Assembly: GCA_016124735.1 (NCBI GenBank)
Contig: WGMZ01000018.1
Span: 62,001 to 126,000, forward strand
Direction: 5' to 3'
Source of the DNA: Bacteroidota bacterium
Lineage (GTDB): Bacteria; Bacteroidota; Bacteroidia; UBA8524
Length of the DNA stretch: 64,000 bases
Shown: piece by piece, positions 8,968 to 16,983 of the stretch
Position numbering within the stretch: position 1 is the first letter of the stretch
Layout: every line of letters starts with the position of its first letter
The notes under the pieces: model-generated
What the model saw: the letters and a program-made list of their open reading frames with translations, nothing else
Databases searched by the model: none
Told to the model about the DNA's origin: nothing
Translations under genes and position numbers: made by a program

Positions 8968-10365
8968 CTATTTGAGCGAGCCTACCATATCTTCGGGACG
9001 TACCCACTCATCGAATTGCTCTGGAGTGAGAAGTCCGAGTTGAACAGCGGCTTCTTTCAGGGTTTTGTTTTCTTTATGAGCTGTCTTCGCGATTTTTGCT
9101 GCATTTTCATAGCCAATATGGGTGTTCAAAGCGGTTACAAGCATCAAAGAATTTTCCAGATGGTTCTTGATAACCGGTAAATTTGGTTCGATCCCTATGG
9201 CGCATTTATCGGTGAAGGACACGCAGGCATCACCAATTAAACGGGCTGATTGCAATACATTCGCTGCAATGACAGGTTTAAAAACATTCAATTCAAAATG
9301 ACCTGTTGAGCCGCCAATACTTACGGCTACATCATTTCCCATTACCTGAGCCGCAACCATGGTCATGGCTTCCGGTTGTGTTGGATTCACTTTTCCCGGC
9401 ATAATGGAAGAGCCTGGTTCGTTATCAGGGATCACAATTTCACCGATTCCACAGCGGGGACCGGAACTGAGCATTCGGATGTCGTTTGCAATTTTCATCA
9501 GGGAAACAGCAACGCGTTTGAAGGCTCCGGATAATTCGACCATTGCATCGTGTGCTGCCAACGCTTCGAATTTATTTGGGGCAGTAATGAATGGCATGCC
9601 GGTAAATTCAGCGATTTTTTTGGCTACCAATACGTCGTATCCATCGGGGGTGTTAAGCCCTGTTCCTACAGCTGTGCCTCCTAAAGCAAGCTCGCGCACC
9701 ATTTCCAGAGCATTTTTAATCGCACGCATTCCATTGTCTAGTTGTTGAACATAGCCGGAAAATTCCTGACCCAGGGTCAAAGGCGTGGCGTCCATAAAAT
9801 GGGTACGGCCGGTTTTGGTGATTGTAGCAAATGCTTTTGCCTTATCATTCAGGGTATCACGCAATTTCTGCATGCCGGGAAGAGTCACTTCCGCGGTCTG
9901 CATGTATGCTGCAATATGCATTGCAGTAGGGAAGGTGTCATTGGATGATTGTGATTTATTGACGTCATCATTGGGATGAAGTACTTTTTTAGCGTCGTTG
10001 AGAGAGCCTCCACTCAGCACATGGGCACGATAGGCTACCACTTCGTTGACATTCATATTGCTCTGGGTTCCGGAACCCGTTTGCCAGATAACAAGCGGGA
10101 ATTCTCCGTCCAGCTTTCCCGCCAGAATCTCATCACAAGCCTGGCTGATCAGGTCTCTTTTATTGATACTCAGAACTCCCAGCTCATGATTGGCGTGAGC
10201 AGCTGCCTTTTTCAGGTAAGCGAATGCGCGAATTATTTCCTTTGGCATGGAGGCCTCAGGACCTATTTTAAAGTTGTTGCGTGAGCGTTCGGTTTGTGCT
10301 CCCCAATAGTGGTTTGCCGGCACCTGAACCTCGCCCATAGTGTCGTGTTCAATTCTAAATTCCAT
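8968..10365 (-). CDS. fumC: Class II fumarate hydratase
   Basis: Iron-independent fumarase that interconverts fumarate and L-malate in the TCA cycle. The 465 residues match the family. Seen are the substrate-site stretches [12 protein letters not shown] and [40 protein letters not shown], and the SS-loop signature [17 protein letters not shown] with its catalytic serine. It has its own promoter-like sequence upstream. Malate dehydrogenase, the next TCA step, is in the same window but far away. Confidence 0.97.
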   Translation of the reverse strand: MEFRIEHDTMGEVQVPANHYWGAQTERSRNNFKIGPEASMPKEIIRAFAYLKKAAAHANHELGVLSINKRDLISQACDEILAGKLDGEFPLVIWQTGSGTQSNMNVNEVVAYRAHVLSGGSLNDAKKVLHPNDDVNKSQSSNDTFPTAMHIAAYMQTAEVTLPGMQKLRDTLNDKAKAFATITKTGRTHFMDATPLTLGQEFSGYVQQLDNGMRAIKNALEMVRELALGGTAVGTGLNTPDGYDVLVAKKIAEFTGMPFITAPNKFEALAAHDAMVELSGAFKRVAVSLMKIANDIRMLSSGPRCGIGEIVIPDNEPGSSIMPGKVNPTQPEAMTMVAAQVMGNDVAVSIGGSTGHFELNVFKPVIAANVLQSARLIGDACVSFTDKCAIGIEPNLPVIKNHLENSLMLVTALNTHIGYENAAKIAKTAHKENKTLKEAAVQLGLLTPEQFDEWVRPEDMVGSLK

Positions 10366-10393
10366 TGCTTGTGATTTGTTGAAATTGGTGCCG

Positions 10394-10424
10394 CGAAGAT
10401 AGCCAAATCGGTGCCTTAACCCAA
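10394..10424 (-). promoter_or_regulatory. Bacteroidota-type promoter for fumC
   Basis: On the minus strand TTG (10424-10422), a 20-base spacer and TATCTTCG (10401-10394) match the phylum consensus TTG-N19-TAnnTTTG with one C variant. It lies 28 bases before the fumC ATG, which predicts a leader of about 20 bases. The -33 element sits in the 3' end of the upstream gene. Confidence 0.55.
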
Positions 10425-11303
10425 CTGAAAGGAGGTCATTGTAAAGGATCCGCCCACGGCATCATCGTTGAAGAATTTCAACCCATCGTTGTCATTTCGC
10501 ATGGCCAGAGAATACAACATTGGAAGGTAATGTTCGGGGGTGGGAATGGCCTTTCTGACGGCATCGCCCAGCATAGTATATTTCGTCAGGCTTGTATAGT
10601 CATTTTCTTCAATTTTTTTCTTGAAAATTTCATTGGCTTCCCAGGCCCAGTCGTGACCAAAAGAAGCATTGAAATCAGGTCCGTTCATCATGGCATACCG
10701 GAAACTGTGAACCATATTGCCACTGCCTATGATGAGTACACCCCGTTTGCGCAATGCATGCAGTTCTCGGGCCATGTCATAATGTTCTGCTGCAGTTTTG
10801 TTTACGTCCAGACTCAATTGAACCATAGGGATATTGGCATTCGGATAAAGATTAATGGCGACACTCCATGCCCCATGATCAAATCCCCATTGATCGCTCA
10901 GATCGACGTGGTATTTAGGCAATTCCGCAATGGTTTCCTGAGCAAGCCAGGGACTTCCCGGCGCCGGATATTGCGTTTCAAAAAGCTGTCTTGGAAATCC
11001 GCCAAAGTCATGAATGGTTGGGGGAAGCTCTTGTTTGGTAACTTTACTGCCAACTGTTTCCCAATGCGCAGAAATCATCAAAATAGCTTTTGGGGTAGGG
11101 AGGTTTTTGCCTATTTCTTTCATTCCTCGGGTAAAGCGGTTGTCTTCGATGGCATTCATCGGAGAGCCGTGGCCAATAAATAACACAGGCATCAGGGTGC
11201 CATTTTCAGGCTCTTCCATGAGCTTGTTGAGCGCATTTAGTTTCATCGCAGCAGGTATTAGTGGGCTTAACGCCAGGTATTTCAGGAAAGTAGCCCGTTT
11301 CAT
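10416..11303 (-). CDS. LigB-type extradiol dioxygenase (YgiD/DODA-like)
   Basis: A 295-residue member of the class III extradiol ring-cleavage dioxygenase superfamily, closest in pattern to 4,5-DOPA dioxygenase/YgiD. Metal-binding histidines appear in [63 protein letters not shown] and [12 protein letters not shown]. The N-terminal [20 protein letters not shown] is a hydrophobic leader not present in E. coli YgiD, so the protein may be exported or tethered; this is uncertain because it lacks an obvious cleavage site. The natural substrate cannot be told from sequence. Confidence 0.85.
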   Translation of the reverse strand: MKRATFLKYLALSPLIPAAMKLNALNKLMEEPENGTLMPVLFIGHGSPMNAIEDNRFTRGMKEIGKNLPTPKAILMISAHWETVGSKVTKQELPPTIHDFGGFPRQLFETQYPAPGSPWLAQETIAELPKYHVDLSDQWGFDHGAWSVAINLYPNANIPMVQLSLDVNKTAAEHYDMARELHALRKRGVLIIGSGNMVHSFRYAMMNGPDFNASFGHDWAWEANEIFKKKIEENDYTSLTKYTMLGDAVRKAIPTPEHYLPMLYSLAMRNDNDGLKFFNDDAVGGSFTMTSFQLG

Positions 11304-11364
11304 TCTTCATGAATATATAAATGTATATACAATTAATGAGCCGATTTGAGAAACCTGAAGGTAA

Positions 11365-11395
11365 ATAAAAAAGTCCGGAACAAAGTCCGGACTTT
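11365..11395 (-). terminator. Terminator after the fasciclin gene
   Basis: Read on the minus strand, a 9-bp stem AAAGTCCGG/CCGGACTTT with an 8-base loop is followed by TTTT. It lies 22 bases past the stop of the fasciclin gene and separates it from the LigB-type gene. Confidence 0.8.
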
Positions 11396-11416
11396 CACAC
11401 GTGAACAATGAAGCTA

Positions 11417-11980
11417 CTAGGGGAGCAGCACCCGGTCAATCACATGGATGACACCATTTTTCTGGTGCACATCATATACGCTAATATTCGCTGTGTTACC
11501 ATTTTTGTCTGTCACGGTAATGTTGCGATCGTCATTCATACGAAAAGTGAGGTTTTCACCCTGAACGGTTTTAAGTACCGCAGTACCTTTTCCTTTTTTA
11601 ATTTCTTTCTCAAGCGCTTTGAAGTCATAATTACCCGCAATCACATGGTAGGTCAATACAGAAACCAGTTTGTCTTTGTTTTCGGGTTTGAGCAATGTTT
11701 CAACGGTTCCTGCTGGAAGATTTTCAAAGGCGTCGTTTACAGGTGCGAACACAGTGAAAGGGCCGTCGCTTTGAAGGGTTTCTACCAAACCTGCGGCTTT
11801 AACTGCTGCTACCAGTGTGGTGTGATCTTGTGAATTGACTGCATTCTCCACGATGTTTTTCGCGGGGTACATTTCTTCTCCTCCAACCATGGTTGTTTGG
11901 GCATTGGCCATCGTGGCAGCAAAAAGACATGCGACGAAAATACCGGCTTGAAATGTTTTGGTGAAGTGGATTGTTTTCAT
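11417..11980 (-). CDS. Secreted fasciclin (FAS1) domain protein
   Basis: A 187-residue exported protein: signal peptide MKTIHFTKTFQAGIFVACLF ending in ANAQ, then one FAS1 domain with its typical stretches TLVAAVKAAGLVETLQSDGP, FTVFAPVNDAFENLPAGTVE, LVSVLTYHVIAG and GVIHVIDRVLLP. FAS1 domains mediate cell adhesion or surface binding. The open frame extends upstream to 12097, but the ATG at 11980 (or 11998) fits the signal peptide; the upstream part has no domain. It has its own terminator downstream. Confidence 0.92.
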   Translation of the reverse strand: MKTIHFTKTFQAGIFVACLFAATMANAQTTMVGGEEMYPAKNIVENAVNSQDHTTLVAAVKAAGLVETLQSDGPFTVFAPVNDAFENLPAGTVETLLKPENKDKLVSVLTYHVIAGNYDFKALEKEIKKGKGTAVLKTVQGENLTFRMNDDRNITVTDKNGNTANISVYDVHQKNGVIHVIDRVLLP

Positions 11981-12110
11981 GATGTTGTTTTCTTTCATAT
12001 ACGGGAGATGATCGGGCTTGGTTTTTCTTTTTTGAAAAAAATGAAAAAGCATGCAGGTCAGGCAACGAAATCCCTCTTTGCTCCGTTTCCCATTCAATGA
12101 GATTTTCCCT

Positions 12111-12118
12111 TAACTTCG
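12111..12118 (+). promoter_or_regulatory. -7-like box upstream of gldA
   Basis: TAACTTCG matches the TAnnTT[T/C]G box seen at several other genes here and lies 23 bases before the TTG start of gldA. No convincing -33 TTG is present at the expected distance. Confidence 0.35.
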
Positions 12119-12141
12119 AGCGCTAAAATTCAACCAGAGTA

Positions 12142-13080
12142 TTGTCTGTACACGTCAAGCATATCACGAAAATTTACGGCGAACAAAAAGCTGTAGATGA
12201 TATTAATTTCGAAGTCAACAGAGGAGAGATTGTTGGGTTTCTCGGGCCCAATGGGGCCGGGAAAAGCACCACCATGAAAATCCTTACCTGTTTCATTCCT
12301 CAATCATCCGGAGAAGCGCATGTATGCGGCTTCGATGTAGTGAGTGAGTCGATGGAGGTGAGGAAGAAGGTGGGCTATCTTCCCGAGCAAAATCCGCTTT
12401 ACCTCGACATGTATGTGCGCGAGTACCTCCAATTCATGGCGAAATTGAGGAATTTGGGCGCCAACGCAAATCGTCAGGTAGAGTCGATGATTGAAAAAAC
12501 GGGACTCACCCGGGAACGGACCAAAAGAATTGGCCAACTATCTAAAGGCTACAGGCAGCGCGTTGGCCTGGCACAGGCCATGTTGCATGAACCGGAAGTG
12601 CTGATACTGGATGAGCCAACTTCAGGTCTCGACCCCAATCAGCTGGTAGAAATTCGCAGCCTTATCCGCGAAATAGGAAAAGATAAAACCGTTATTCTTT
12701 CTACGCATATTATGCAGGAGGTAGAGGCTCTTTGTAACCGTGCCATTATTATCAATCAGGGAAAAATTGTGGCCGACGATAAAATCGAGGCCTTGCAAAG
12801 CTCTTTATCCAGCGGCTCGCGATTGATTATCGAATTCCGTGATCCGGTACATAGCGATCTCATCCGAAAAATGGAAGGAGTGAACCGGGTAGAGCAAATG
12901 GGAGACCTTCGCTTCGCCGTGGAGGGAGACTCCATCGATATAATTAAGGAGAAAGTGTTTCAGCTTGCGGTACAGCAAAATACCATTATTCAAAGCATGA
13001 ACCAGGAGGAGCAGAAGCTGGAATCTGTGTTCCGTTCGCTCACACAAAATTCAGGTTCATCTAAAAAATCGGGGAAATAA
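12142..13080 (+). CDS. gldA: Gliding motility ABC transporter ATPase GldA
   Basis: ATP-binding subunit of the GldAFG transporter, required for gliding in flavobacteria. The 312 residues have Walker A GPNGAGKST near residue 39, the signature LSKGYRQRVGLAQAM, Walker B VLILDEPTSGLDP and the H-loop ILSTHIMQEVE. The start is a TTG: translation from it (MSVHVKHITKIYG) aligns with the usual GldA N-terminus and no ATG fits. The gene is 2 bases upstream of gldF; in the model glider Flavobacterium johnsoniae gldA is known to be apart from gldFG, whereas here all three are together. Confidence 0.95.
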   Translation: MSVHVKHITKIYGEQKAVDDINFEVNRGEIVGFLGPNGAGKSTTMKILTCFIPQSSGEAHVCGFDVVSESMEVRKKVGYLPEQNPLYLDMYVREYLQFMAKLRNLGANANRQVESMIEKTGLTRERTKRIGQLSKGYRQRVGLAQAMLHEPEVLILDEPTSGLDPNQLVEIRSLIREIGKDKTVILSTHIMQEVEALCNRAIIINQGKIVADDKIEALQSSLSSGSRLIIEFRDPVHSDLIRKMEGVNRVEQMGDLRFAVEGDSIDIIKEKVFQLAVQQNTIIQSMNQEEQKLESVFRSLTQNSGSSKKSGK

Positions 13081-13082
13081 GC

Positions 13083-13811
13083 ATGTTCGTCATCTATACC
13101 AAAGAAATAAGAAGCTTCCTGAGTTCACTGATTGCCTACATTGTGATTATCACATTTCTACTGGCAATCGGACTCTTTATGTGGGTATTCCCGGATACGA
13201 ATGTGCTCGATCTTGGCTATTCGAATCTTGACCCGCTCTTTTTTATTGCACCCTGGGTTTTTATCTTCTTGATTTCTGCCATTACCATGCGCTCCTTTTC
13301 AGAAGAGAAGAGAGCCGGAACCATCGAAACCTTAACCACCAGTCCGGTGAGCGATATGAACATCATCTTAGGGAAATTCTTTGCAGGAGTCACTTTGGTC
13401 TTGTTCGCTTTGCTGCCCACGCTGGTTTATTATTTCAGCGTTCGCTATCTCGCTTATCCAACGGGAAATATTGACTCAGGCGCCATATTGGGCTCGTATA
13501 TAGGCCTTCTCATGGTGGGTTCAAGCTTCGTTGCCATTGGCATGTTTGCCAGCAGTATCACCGACAATCAAATCTCTTCCTTTATCATCTCCACCTTTCT
13601 CTGTTTCTTTATCTATTCGGCCTTTGATTATTTGGGAAATATGAAATTACTGGGTCAGTTGGATTATGTTATTTCATGGCTGGGCATGTACTTTCATTAT
13701 CAGTCCATCTCAAGAGGGGTGCTTGATACCCGGGATGCATTTTATTTCCTCAGTGTGATTCTCTTCTTTATTCTGTTAACTAAAATGGTGTTTGGAGGAC
13801 GCAAGTGGTAA
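13083..13811 (+). CDS. gldF: Gliding motility ABC permease GldF
   Basis: A 242-residue ABC-2-type permease with about six hydrophobic helices (ELSS-like N-terminus MFVIYTKEIRSFLSSLIAYI, LDPLFFIAPWVFIFLISAIT, the conserved FSEEKRAGTIETLTTSPVSD loop, and LGSYIGLLMVGSSFVAIGMF). It forms the membrane part of the GldAFG complex. The stop overlaps the possible GTG of gldG, which implies translational coupling. Confidence 0.95.
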   Translation: MFVIYTKEIRSFLSSLIAYIVIITFLLAIGLFMWVFPDTNVLDLGYSNLDPLFFIAPWVFIFLISAITMRSFSEEKRAGTIETLTTSPVSDMNIILGKFFAGVTLVLFALLPTLVYYFSVRYLAYPTGNIDSGAILGSYIGLLMVGSSFVAIGMFASSITDNQISSFIISTFLCFFIYSAFDYLGNMKLLGQLDYVISWLGMYFHYQSISRGVLDTRDAFYFLSVILFFILLTKMVFGGRKW

Positions 13812-13813
13812 AG

Positions 13814-15577
13814 ATGAAAAAGAGCAATCTACGCAACCGCGCACTGCTTGAAATGGCCATTGTTCTGGCTTTATTGATTGCGGGCAATTATATTTCCTCC
13901 CGTGTTTTTCATCGCTTCGACTTTACCAAGGAAAAGCGCTATACATTATCAGAGGCATCCAAGCACCTTGCCGGCGACCTCGACGACGTGTTCTATGTGA
14001 AAGTGTTTCTGGATGGAGATGACCTGCCGGCAGCATATAAAAATCTGCGCAATGCAACCAAAGAGATGCTGGACGAGTTCCGTTACGCATCCAATGGTAA
14101 CATAGAATACGAAATATACAATCCTTTAGAAGGCTTGAAGGGGGATGAACTCAGGAATGTTCTGGTAGAACTCAATCAAAAGGGACTTCAGGTAACAGAC
14201 CTGTATGAAAAAACCAATGACGGAAGCAGGCAGAAGTTAATTGTGCCTGGCGCCCTGGTTTACTACAAAGGAGCCGAATACCCCATGCATTTGATTGACC
14301 CGAGCATGACGGTCAACAATCCGGCTACCTTAAATAAGGCGGTAGAAGGATTGGAGTTTACCATCGCAAACACCATACGAAGATGTGTGATGGGCGAACG
14401 TAAATCTGTGGCTTTCATGAGCGGTCACGGTGAATTGCCCGATGCCCAGCTGCTGGACGCAAAAACGCTTTTGGAAGAATACTATATTGTTGATCGGATG
14501 AATCTCAATTTTGATGATTCCGCATTCTACGGTCAGATTCTGGAAGAATTGAAAGGGGTCCGGGAAGATTCGCTTGCTTTTGCTGTAGATCGGCTGATCA
14601 AGAAAAAACTCAATAGCTACGACGCAATCATCTTTGCCAAGCCGCGTATCACATTTGCCGAAAGGGAAAAATACTGGATAGATCAGTACATCATGCACGG
14701 GGGCAAGGTGTTGTGGATGATTGATCCGCTGTTGATTGAAGAAGACTCGCTGATGCGCTATGGTAAGGTATATACCATCGATTACGATCTGAACCTGACC
14801 GATTTATTATTCAAATACGGAGTACGTGTGAACCTAGACGTAGTGCAGGATTACAATAGCCTCATTGTTCCTTTTGCCCGCGAAGGTGGGGGCATAGATC
14901 CGAAGCCCTGGTATTATTTTCCGGTAGTGCCTTCCATGAACAATCATGCCATTAACAGAAATCTCGATTTGACCTGGTTGCAATACCCGGCAACTATCGA
15001 TACCGTGGGATCTCCGACATTGAAAAAAACGGTGCTGTTGCAGTCCACGTCTCTTTCGCGGGTGAGCAACCATCCTGCTGAAATCGATCTGCAAATTGTT
15101 AGAAGACCTCCCGCTGAAGGCTATTTTGGTGATAAATATGAACCGCTCGCTGTATTGGTGGAAGGACAATTTGAGTCTCCTTATAAACTTGCAAACCGCA
15201 AGGAACTGGATCCGGAAAAGACTTTTATCGGTTCGGTGGATAATGGAAAGATGATTGTTATTGGAGATGGAGATTTAATGGCCAACCTGGTTCGCAAAAA
15301 CGGACAATATTACCCGGCAGGATACGATCGGCTTTCGAAAAAGACTTTTGCCAACAGGCAGTTCTTTATGAATTGCATGGATTATTTGGTAGATGATTAT
15401 GGCTTGATAGAGGTGCGTAACAAAGACATTCAATTGCGCCTGTTAGACAAGGATAAAATCAATCTGCCCAAAGAAGAAAACAAATGGAAAGTGCTGAATA
15501 TGGTATTGCCCATTGTTCTCATTCTGGTGTTTGGCCTGATTAACGGATTTATCAGAAAACGAAAATATGAGCGATAA
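13814..15577 (+). CDS. gldG: Gliding motility ABC substrate-binding protein GldG
   Basis: A 587-residue ABC_transp_aux-family protein: an N-terminal membrane helix (LLEMAIVLALLIAGNYISSR), a large periplasmic part including KEKRYTLSEASKHLAGDLDD, SVAFMSGHGELPDAQ and GGKVLWMIDPLLIEEDS, and a C-terminal helix (VLPIVLILVFGLINGFIRKR). This two-helix layout is the known shape of GldG. A GTG at 13805 overlapping the gldF stop would add three residues; the ATG at 13814 is chosen because it directly precedes the basic MKKSNLRNR leader. Confidence 0.94.
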   Translation: MKKSNLRNRALLEMAIVLALLIAGNYISSRVFHRFDFTKEKRYTLSEASKHLAGDLDDVFYVKVFLDGDDLPAAYKNLRNATKEMLDEFRYASNGNIEYEIYNPLEGLKGDELRNVLVELNQKGLQVTDLYEKTNDGSRQKLIVPGALVYYKGAEYPMHLIDPSMTVNNPATLNKAVEGLEFTIANTIRRCVMGERKSVAFMSGHGELPDAQLLDAKTLLEEYYIVDRMNLNFDDSAFYGQILEELKGVREDSLAFAVDRLIKKKLNSYDAIIFAKPRITFAEREKYWIDQYIMHGGKVLWMIDPLLIEEDSLMRYGKVYTIDYDLNLTDLLFKYGVRVNLDVVQDYNSLIVPFAREGGGIDPKPWYYFPVVPSMNNHAINRNLDLTWLQYPATIDTVGSPTLKKTVLLQSTSLSRVSNHPAEIDLQIVRRPPAEGYFGDKYEPLAVLVEGQFESPYKLANRKELDPEKTFIGSVDNGKMIVIGDGDLMANLVRKNGQYYPAGYDRLSKKTFANRQFFMNCMDYLVDDYGLIEVRNKDIQLRLLDKDKINLPKEENKWKVLNMVLPIVLILVFGLINGFIRKRKYER

Positions 15578-16628
15578 GAAGAGAAAGGTATTGAACAGAA
15601 CATTGTTCATTCTGAGTATGGTATTGGTATTGGCTGTGGTGCTTATCCCCCTGATTGACAAAAATTTCAAACAAACTCTCAAGCCAGAACTGACAAATTT
15701 TGCTGTAGAAAACCCGGATCAGGTAACGGAGATTTTCATGGCGTCGAAGTCCAATGAAAAGTCCTATATCAAGCTGGTGAAAGACGACAAAGGCGTTTGG
15801 ATGGTGAATGGCCAATTTCCGGCCGAGAAGAGCAAAGTCGACATGCTTTTGTATGAATACCTGGCGAAACTGAAGATGAAAAACCCACTTCCGAACGCTG
15901 CCCTGGACAATGCTTTGAAAAGCATGGCGGCGAATGCCATCAAGGTAGAGGTTTATAAGGGGACGCATAAAGACAAGGTTTTCTATGTGGGCAAGAATGC
16001 AATCGACGACATGGGCACCATTATGATGCTGGAAAATTCTTCCCGGCCTTTTGTGGTGCATATTCCTGGTTTTATGGGCTATCCTGCTGCGATTTTCAAT
16101 CTGAATCCGAATAAATGGAAAAGTTTGAATTTGTTTCAGACCAGCATAGTGGAAACGAAATCCGTTCAAATGTTCTATCCCTCGGATGCGGCTGGTTCTT
16201 TCACGATTGAAAAAGAAGAGAAGGCACTGAAGATTATTCCTTTTGTGTTGGAAGATATGTTGCCAGCGGCCAATTTGAATATCCCTTTGCTTAAACAATA
16301 TACAGCCACATTTGAGAACCTGAATTATGAAGCAGTGTACGAAGGACTGGCTGCAAAGCTTGCTGATTCTGTCGTGCATCACTCAAAGCCGTTTGTGGTA
16401 ATAACATTGACCAGAACCGATGGCAAAGTACATGAACTGAAAATTTTCAAGAAGCCGGTGGCAGGCGATTCACCTCAAACCGACAATTATGGAAATCCGG
16501 CCACCTATGATCTGGATCGTTTTTATGCCGTATTGGATGGAAATGAATCAGACATCCTTTCTGTACAGAGTTTTGTTTTCAAGAATATCTTTAAGCGGTA
16601 TCCCGATTTCTTTTCGCAAGCGTCGTGA
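15567..16628 (+). CDS. DUF4340 domain protein
   Basis: A 353-residue protein with one N-terminal membrane helix (LFILSMVLVLAVVLIPLID) and a periplasmic DUF4340 region (ESYIKLVKDDKGVWMVNG-like segment, PAEKSKVDMLLYEYLAKL, NLFQTSIVETKSVQMFYPSD). DUF4340 genes commonly follow an ABC ATPase, permease and GldG-like gene in many bacteria. It overlaps the end of gldG by 11 bases and so closes the gldAFG operon. Its role in the complex is unknown; a periplasmic accessory is the simplest guess. Confidence 0.9.
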   Translation: MSDKKRKVLNRTLFILSMVLVLAVVLIPLIDKNFKQTLKPELTNFAVENPDQVTEIFMASKSNEKSYIKLVKDDKGVWMVNGQFPAEKSKVDMLLYEYLAKLKMKNPLPNAALDNALKSMAANAIKVEVYKGTHKDKVFYVGKNAIDDMGTIMMLENSSRPFVVHIPGFMGYPAAIFNLNPNKWKSLNLFQTSIVETKSVQMFYPSDAAGSFTIEKEEKALKIIPFVLEDMLPAANLNIPLLKQYTATFENLNYEAVYEGLAAKLADSVVHHSKPFVVITLTRTDGKVHELKIFKKPVAGDSPQTDNYGNPATYDLDRFYAVLDGNESDILSVQSFVFKNIFKRYPDFFSQAS

Positions 16629-16773
16629 AGTTTTAGAGTTGAGCGTGCAGGGTTGAGAGTTTTAGACGTCGGGTGTTGTAGCCTTTAAGGAACCTTCAGG
16701 CCGATGAGCGAGCTTGTTCAGTTGAAATGGTTTCGCCTACAACTTCCAAAGGGAGAATTGCGTTTAAAGAGGT
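16629..16773. other. Intergenic stretch with short direct repeats
   Basis: The 145 bases after the DUF4340 gene hold no open frame that I can support. GTTTTAGA occurs twice within 40 bases, each next to a GTTGAG block, which suggests a small degenerate repeat. No terminator hairpin with a T-run is evident. Confidence 0.4.
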
Positions 16774-16983
16774 ATGACTCCCAAATCCATCTATCTCGAA
16801 ATTCCAAAACCTTGTCATGAAAACTGGGATCAAATGACTCCCGTTGAACAAGGAAGGTTTTGCAATTCCTGTTAGAAAAATGTGGTTGATGCTACGGAAT
16901 GGTCCTTGGTGGACCGGTACTTATTGTTGATGGTAGCACAGTTGTCAAAAGAAAAAGATGGTGGCAGTTCTGGCGCTAACTAG
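16774..16983 (+). pseudogene. Decayed small CHENW/Cys-motif protein gene
   Basis: Reading from the ATG gives MTPKSIYLEIPKPCHENWDQ, then MTPVEQGRFCNSC, a TAG stop, and KNVVDATEWSLVDRY. This is the N-terminal signature of a common Bacteroidota family (CHENWDxMTPxxxGRFCxxCQKxVVDF), in which the residue after the last Cys is Gln. CAG to TAG is a single C-to-T change at the stop. After VVD the match fades, and the frame ends at 16983. No intact copy is in the window. Function of the family is unknown; the two CxxC-like cysteine pairs suggest metal or redox binding. Confidence 0.75.
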
